Assembly: GCA_902479205.1 (NCBI GenBank)
Contig: CABSNX010000080.1
Coordinates: 1 to 8,391 of the forward strand
Origin: an uncultured Collinsella sp.
GTDB lineage: Bacteria > Actinomycetota > Coriobacteriia > Coriobacteriales > Coriobacteriaceae
Length of the DNA: 8,391 nucleotides
Direction of reading: 5' to 3'
A model generated the notes under the pieces. That model searched no databases. It saw only the letters and a list, made by a program, of their open reading frames with translations, and was not told where the DNA came from. Made by a program: the position numbers and the translations under genes. Positions within the stretch are counted from its first letter, which is position 1. The number at the start of each line of letters is the position of its first letter. Below are positions 5,676-8,391 of the stretch, piece by piece.

Positions 5676-5771
5676 GCTAATAAATACATCTATTAGCCTA
5701 TCGGAAGTCTAAGAAGTATTCATCTATTTCGATGAAATACTCGATGAGCGTCCTAAAATATGCGATGAGCG
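5676..5771 (-). promoter_or_regulatory. AT-rich control region of the dipeptidase gene with repeats
   Basis: The 209 nt before the peptidase start code for nothing and are much AT-richer than the rest. They hold an inverted repeat GCTAATA/TATTAGC (5676-5682, 5691-5697), an imperfect inverted repeat AGTATTCATC/GATGAAATACT (5715-5724, 5731-5741), and two direct copies of AAATAnnCGATGAGCG (5735-5750 and 5756-5771; 14 of 16 identical) spaced 21 bp, two helical turns. These look like regulator-binding sites. A TTAGAC/TGTATT-like pair on the minus strand is too weak to call as the promoter. A looser direct repeat around AATAAAG (5797-5819 and 5827-5848) lies farther upstream. Confidence 0.45.
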
Positions 5772-5838
5772 GATAAGAATACTCATTATGTAGCTTTACT
5801 TAAATAAAGGCACCCTGCAATTACTGTACCTGAATAAA

Positions 5839-5856
5839 GCGCCTTGCACGGGGCGC
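5839..5856 (-). terminator. Possible second terminator hairpin
   Basis: On the minus strand GCGCC and GGCGC (5856-5852 and 5843-5839) form a 5-bp GC stem followed by TTTATT. It directly follows the stronger hairpin at 5859-5899 and may be a back-up stop for the dagK transcript. Confidence 0.4.
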
Positions 5857-5858
5857 AA

Positions 5859-5899
5859 AGAAAAACCCCGCTGTCTGGCAAATGCATAAACAACGGGGG
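5859..5899 (-). terminator. Intrinsic terminator of the dagK-microprotein operon
   Basis: On the minus strand CCCCGUUGU (5898-5890) pairs with ACAGCGGGG (5874-5866), nine base pairs with one G-U, around a 15-nt loop. The 3' arm runs directly into TTTTTCTTT (5865-5857). It begins about 37 nt after the stop of the small membrane-protein gene. Confidence 0.9.
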
Positions 5900-5935
5900 A
5901 GACGATAATTGGATGAATATCATACCAATGTGGAA

Positions 5936-6028
5936 TTACTTCTTCCGGCGGTGGATCACGTTAATCGCATAGCCGACGAGCATGGCCAGAACGATGACGA
6001 TAAAGCCAATCAGGGGGTTGTCGTTCAT
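5936..6028 (-). CDS. 30-residue single-span membrane microprotein
   Basis: This short gene is not a recognised family. The predicted protein starts MNDNPLIGF, has one hydrophobic helix (about residues 6-25, IVIVLAMLVGYA in the middle) and ends HRRKK. The positive end suggests a C-terminus in the cytoplasm with the short acidic N-terminus outside. Support for coding: a near-perfect ribosome-binding site AGGAGGA (6033-6039) four nt before the ATG. That site overlaps the stop codon of the lipid-kinase gene, so the two genes are likely co-translated; a terminator follows. The layout suggests a partner or regulator of the membrane-associated lipid kinase, but that is a guess. Confidence 0.72.
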   Translation of the reverse strand: MNDNPLIGFIVIVLAMLVGYAINVIHRRKK

Positions 6029-6037
6029 GGGGTCCTC

Positions 6038-6955
6038 CTATTTTCCGAGCGGGGAGAATTCGTCGACGATGAGGTCGAGGCATTGCGGAAGCGCGCGGGC
6101 TCCAAAGACGCCCGAGTTGCTGGAGATGATCTCGCCATCGAACTGCATGCCCAGCGACGGCGTGCAGGTGATTTTGGCTTCCTTGGTCTGGATGATCTTG
6201 AACTGCGGACGGCCGAGCACCTTGCCGGCGGGGTCGAGCGCGGCGGTGATCACAGTGGGCAGGAGCTGGACGGTTTTTACGGGCTCGATGACCGCGATGT
6301 CGACCATGCCGTCGTTCATGCGGCAATCGGGGAACAGGTTGATGTCGTTTTGAATGACCGAGGTGTTGCCGGCCATGCAGCAGATGCCATCGAGCTCCTC
6401 GACAATGCCGTCATGCTCAATCGTAAAGTGCGCCACCGTGGGGTTGGGTGTGGCGAGCGCCGACAGGAAATAGGCGATCTCACCGATGTCGTTTTTGGCG
6501 GGGGCGGCCTTCATCATGATCTCGGCGTCGAAGCCCGAGCCGGCGATGATGATAAAGCCGTGGCGCTTCTCGTTGCCGTTCTCGTCGAGCCAAAAGAGCT
6601 CGCCCATGTCCACTTTGACCGTGCGACCGGCGCGGCAAGCCTTGGCAAGCGCCGCTGCCTCGGGGGCATTGCCAATGTTGTTGAAGAACAGGCAGGCCGT
6701 GCCGGAGGGGAAGACGAGCGTGGGGACGCCGCACCCGCGCATCTGGTCGAGCACGTTGGAGACGGTGCCGTCGCCGCCCGAAACGACCACGCGATCAAAC
6801 TCGCGCACGTCTGCCACGGCATCCTCGGGTTCCATGCCATCGCCGATAAAACGCATCACGACCTCGTCGCCGCCCTGCGCGAGGGCGTGCGTGAACGCGT
6901 AGATTTCATCTGAGCTGGGGCCCGATGCCGGGTTGTGGATGATAAGGCAGCGCAT
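6038..6955 (-). CDS. Diacylglycerol/lipid kinase family protein (DagK/YegS type)
   Basis: This 305-residue protein belongs to the DAGK-catalytic (LCB5/YegS/BmrU) family, soluble or peripheral membrane enzymes that phosphorylate a lipid alcohol with ATP. Visible motifs are NPASG (8-12), the nucleotide-binding GGDGT (60-64), PSGTA (83-87), GSGFDA (139-144), the DG of DGMVDIAVI (215-223) and the FDGE (272-275) of the C-terminal beta-sandwich domain. The PSGT block continues CLFFNN, unlike the usual NDFAR after PLGT, so lipid choice may differ from DgkB. Length is normal for the family. The ATG lacks a strong Shine-Dalgarno; only GGGAA about eight nt upstream is seen. It lies divergent from the RNase D gene and is followed by a microprotein gene whose ribosome-binding site overlaps this stop codon. 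Family is sure; the exact substrate cannot be told. Confidence 0.9.
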   Translation of the reverse strand: MRCLIIHNPASGPSSDEIYAFTHALAQGGDEVVMRFIGDGMEPEDAVADVREFDRVVVSGGDGTVSNVLDQMRGCGVPTLVFPSGTACLFFNNIGNAPEAAALAKACRAGRTVKVDMGELFWLDENGNEKRHGFIIIAGSGFDAEIMMKAAPAKNDIGEIAYFLSALATPNPTVAHFTIEHDGIVEELDGICCMAGNTSVIQNDINLFPDCRMNDGMVDIAVIEPVKTVQLLPTVITAALDPAGKVLGRPQFKIIQTKEAKITCTPSLGMQFDGEIISSNSGVFGARALPQCLDLIVDEFSPLGK

Positions 6956-6983
6956 ACTTACGTTCCCGTTCTGTGACTAACCG

Positions 6984-6991
6984 AGTATAGT
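6984..6991. promoter_or_regulatory. Overlapping divergent -10 elements
   Basis: The octamer AGTATAGT reads TATAGT on the plus strand (6986-6991) and TATACT on the minus strand (6989-6984). It lies in the 98-nt gap between the divergent lipid-kinase and RNase D genes. Start sites about seven bases on would give leaders near 55 nt (RNase D) and 22 nt (kinase). The -35 regions are poor on both sides, so this is tentative. Confidence 0.35.
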
Positions 6992-7053
6992 TGTAAGGCA
7001 ATGCCGCTATCCTACCCGTGTTTTTCGGGCCTAACCTTATTCGATGGGTTGAT

Positions 7054-8187
7054 ATGTACATTTCCACACATCAGGCTCTGCTCGACTTTTGCCAACGCGC
7101 CCGCGAGTTCGACGCGATTGCCGTCGATACCGAGTTTTTGCGCGAGCGCACGTTCCACCCGCGCCTGTGCTTGGTCCAGATCGCCACTCCTGCCGAGAGC
7201 GTCGCGGTCGATCCCCTGGTGATCGACGACCTGTCACCGCTCGCCGAGCTTATGGGCGACGAGAGCGTGACCAAGGTGTTTCACGCCTGCTCGCAGGATA
7301 TGGAGGTTATGCTCCATACCGTGGGCGTGCTGCCGCGTCCCATTTTTGACACGCAGGTGGCCGCCGCCTTTTTGGGCGAGCGTCAGCAGATTTCCTACGG
7401 CGCGCTCGTGCAGACGTTTTGCGGCGTTTCGTTGCCCAAGACCGAGTCGCTGACCGACTGGTCGCGCCGCCCGCTGACCGACAAACAGATCGAGTACGCG
7501 ATCGATGACGTCAAGTACCTGATTGTCGCCTATACCGAGATGATGAGCCGCCTGCGTGAGCTGGGCCGCGTGGACTGGGTGCTCGACGAGTTGCGTCCGC
7601 TGGCCGACGAGTCGCACTACCGCGCCGACCGCCATGAGGCATTCCGCAAGGTCAAGCGCATCAACTCGTGTAGCCGCCATCAGCTGGGCATCGCGCGCGA
7701 GCTTGCCGCTTGGCGCGAGGACCGCGCCGAGCGCCGCAACATCCCACGCAAGTGGGTCATGTCCGACGATACGCTGCTGGCGCTCGTCAAGCGCAATCCT
7801 GTGCGCGTTGAGGAGTTCCGCAGCATCCGCGGCACCGATCAGCTGGGGGAGCGCGACGTGGACGGCGCGCTCATGGCCATTAAGCGCGGTGCGAGCTGCC
7901 CGCACGATCGCCTGCCGCTCATGGTGCGCGGGCACCGTCAGATTTCGCCGGAGTTGGAGAGCGTGACGGACCTGATGTATGCGCTCATTCGCCTGGTTGC
8001 CGAGCGTTCGGGCGTGGCGACCTCGGTCATTGCCTCGCGCGATGACCTGGCCGACTACATTGAGCATCCTGAGCAAAGTCCCCTGCGCGAAGGCTGGCGC
8101 TTTGAGCTTGTGGGCTCGCGCCTGGACGATTTGCTCTCGGGCAATATGGGGTTGACGGTCAAAGATGGCAAAATTGAATTGCTGTAA
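7054..8187 (+). CDS. rnd: Ribonuclease D
   Basis: RNase D is a 3'-5' exoribonuclease that trims tRNA and other stable RNA precursors. The 377 residues match the length of the E. coli enzyme. The DEDD-Y catalytic set is complete: Asp25 and Glu27 in DTEF (25-28), Asp82 in SQDME (80-84), and Tyr148 and Asp152 in YAIDD (148-152), with the TDW motif at 134-136. An HRDC nucleic-acid-binding domain follows from about 205 to 285 (QLGIARELAAWRE and the motif around RNIPRKWV), then a C-terminal helical part. An in-frame GTG lies 36 nt upstream. I prefer the ATG because its MYISTHQAL lines up with the E. coli start, although the ribosome-binding site is weak (GATGGGT). It is divergent from the lipid-kinase gene; 64 nt separate it from the next gene, with no clear terminator. 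Confidence 0.95.
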   Translation: MYISTHQALLDFCQRAREFDAIAVDTEFLRERTFHPRLCLVQIATPAESVAVDPLVIDDLSPLAELMGDESVTKVFHACSQDMEVMLHTVGVLPRPIFDTQVAAAFLGERQQISYGALVQTFCGVSLPKTESLTDWSRRPLTDKQIEYAIDDVKYLIVAYTEMMSRLRELGRVDWVLDELRPLADESHYRADRHEAFRKVKRINSCSRHQLGIARELAAWREDRAERRNIPRKWVMSDDTLLALVKRNPVRVEEFRSIRGTDQLGERDVDGALMAIKRGASCPHDRLPLMVRGHRQISPELESVTDLMYALIRLVAERSGVATSVIASRDDLADYIEHPEQSPLREGWRFELVGSRLDDLLSGNMGLTVKDGKIELL

Positions 8188-8210
8188 GGAAGCCTAGCCG
8201 CTTGAGTGGG

Positions 8211-8216
8211 TAGAAT
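8211..8216 (+). promoter_or_regulatory. Possible -10 of the metallopeptidase gene
   Basis: TAGAAT matches the -10 consensus at five of six positions and lies 36 nt before the next start codon. No matching -35 was found at 16-18 nt, so the gene may instead be read from the rnd promoter. Confidence 0.25.
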
Positions 8217-8251
8217 GCCTCCAACGTGTAACTCGATTCGGAGGAATTCGC

Positions 8252-8391
8252 ATGCCTTATTACTATGGATATGGCTTTGGCATTGACCCACTGTACCTGC
8301 TGGTTGTTCTTGTCTGCACGGTGCTTGGCCTTGCCGCGCAGAGCTATATCAACTCGACATACAAGACGTGGTCTAAGGTTCGCTCTGTCTC
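8252..8391 (+). CDS. YugP-like neutral zinc metallopeptidase (5' part, cut by window end)
   Basis: Only the first 46 codons are present. The protein starts MPYYYGYGFGIDP, enters a hydrophobic helix (about residues 14-31), and continues AQSYINSTYKTWSKVRSV. That tyrosine-rich start, one membrane segment and a short S-T-Y-K-x-x-S-K-V-R-S motif are what I expect at the N-terminus of the YugP/PF04298 membrane zinc peptidases. The HExxH zinc site would lie beyond the window, so catalysis cannot be checked. The ATG has GGAGG (8240-8244) seven nt upstream. It is co-oriented with rnd. Confidence 0.75.
   Translation, partial: MPYYYGYGFGIDPLYLLVVLVCTVLGLAAQSYINSTYKTWSKVRSV

Noticed and set aside
4271..5680. 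A 469-codon plus-strand open frame
   Set aside because: It lies wholly opposite the C69 dipeptidase, whose signal peptide, catalytic motifs and ribosome-binding site are clear. Long antisense frames are expected in GC-rich coding DNA, and the translation shows no recognisable family.
5797..5848. Loose direct repeat around AATAAAG
   Set aside because: Two copies of different length with several mismatches, and one overlaps a terminator hairpin; too weak to report as a functional site.
5909..6913. A 334-codon plus-strand open frame
   Set aside because: It is antisense to the lipid kinase and the microprotein gene and runs through the end of their terminator region; no domain or ribosome-binding site supports it.
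7018..7053. GTG start extending RNase D by 12 residues
   Set aside because: No ribosome-binding site, and alignment from memory with E. coli RNase D supports the ATG at 7054.

Overview
The window looks like GC-rich chromosomal DNA from an actinobacterium. The gene families, codon use and intergenic palindromes fit a gut Coriobacteriia member such as Collinsella; this is inferred by eye and no marker gene proves it. The first 47 bases are not genomic. They are an untrimmed Illumina Nextera adapter with its index, so position 48 is the true edge of an assembled contig.

Right to left on the minus strand, the first block (3696 to 83) is a complete ECF-type vitamin/amino-acid importer operon. A promoter with an extended -10 (3696-3704) leads into a short leader gene (3569-3637) that encodes a 22-residue peptide with three consecutive Trp codons. 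An intrinsic terminator with a UUCG loop (3501-3534) follows. This is the layout of a ribosome-mediated tryptophan attenuator. It sits in front of a 190-residue membrane S component (2850-3422), then a fused double ATPase EcfA (886-2637) and the scaffold EcfT (147-893, GTG start, overlapping the ATPase), and the operon ends in a 14-bp hairpin (83-117). I infer that this is a dedicated tryptophan importer switched on when charged tRNA-Trp is scarce. The three transport proteins together contain only one Trp in 1,021 residues. Two palindromic repeat elements separate the S gene from the ATPase gene.

Upstream on the same strand is a secreted, membrane-anchored C69-family (Ntn) dipeptidase (3830-5629), preceded by an AT-rich control region with 21-bp-spaced repeats (5676-5771). 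Next comes a lipid-kinase gene of the DagK/YegS family (6038-6955) followed by a 30-residue membrane microprotein (5936-6028), with a strong terminator (5859-5899) after them.

Divergently on the plus strand lie RNase D (7054-8187) and the start of a YugP-like zinc metallopeptidase gene cut by the window end (8252-8391). The observations most worth following are the previously unmarked trp leader controlling an ECF transporter, its competing RNA pairings, and the small membrane protein.
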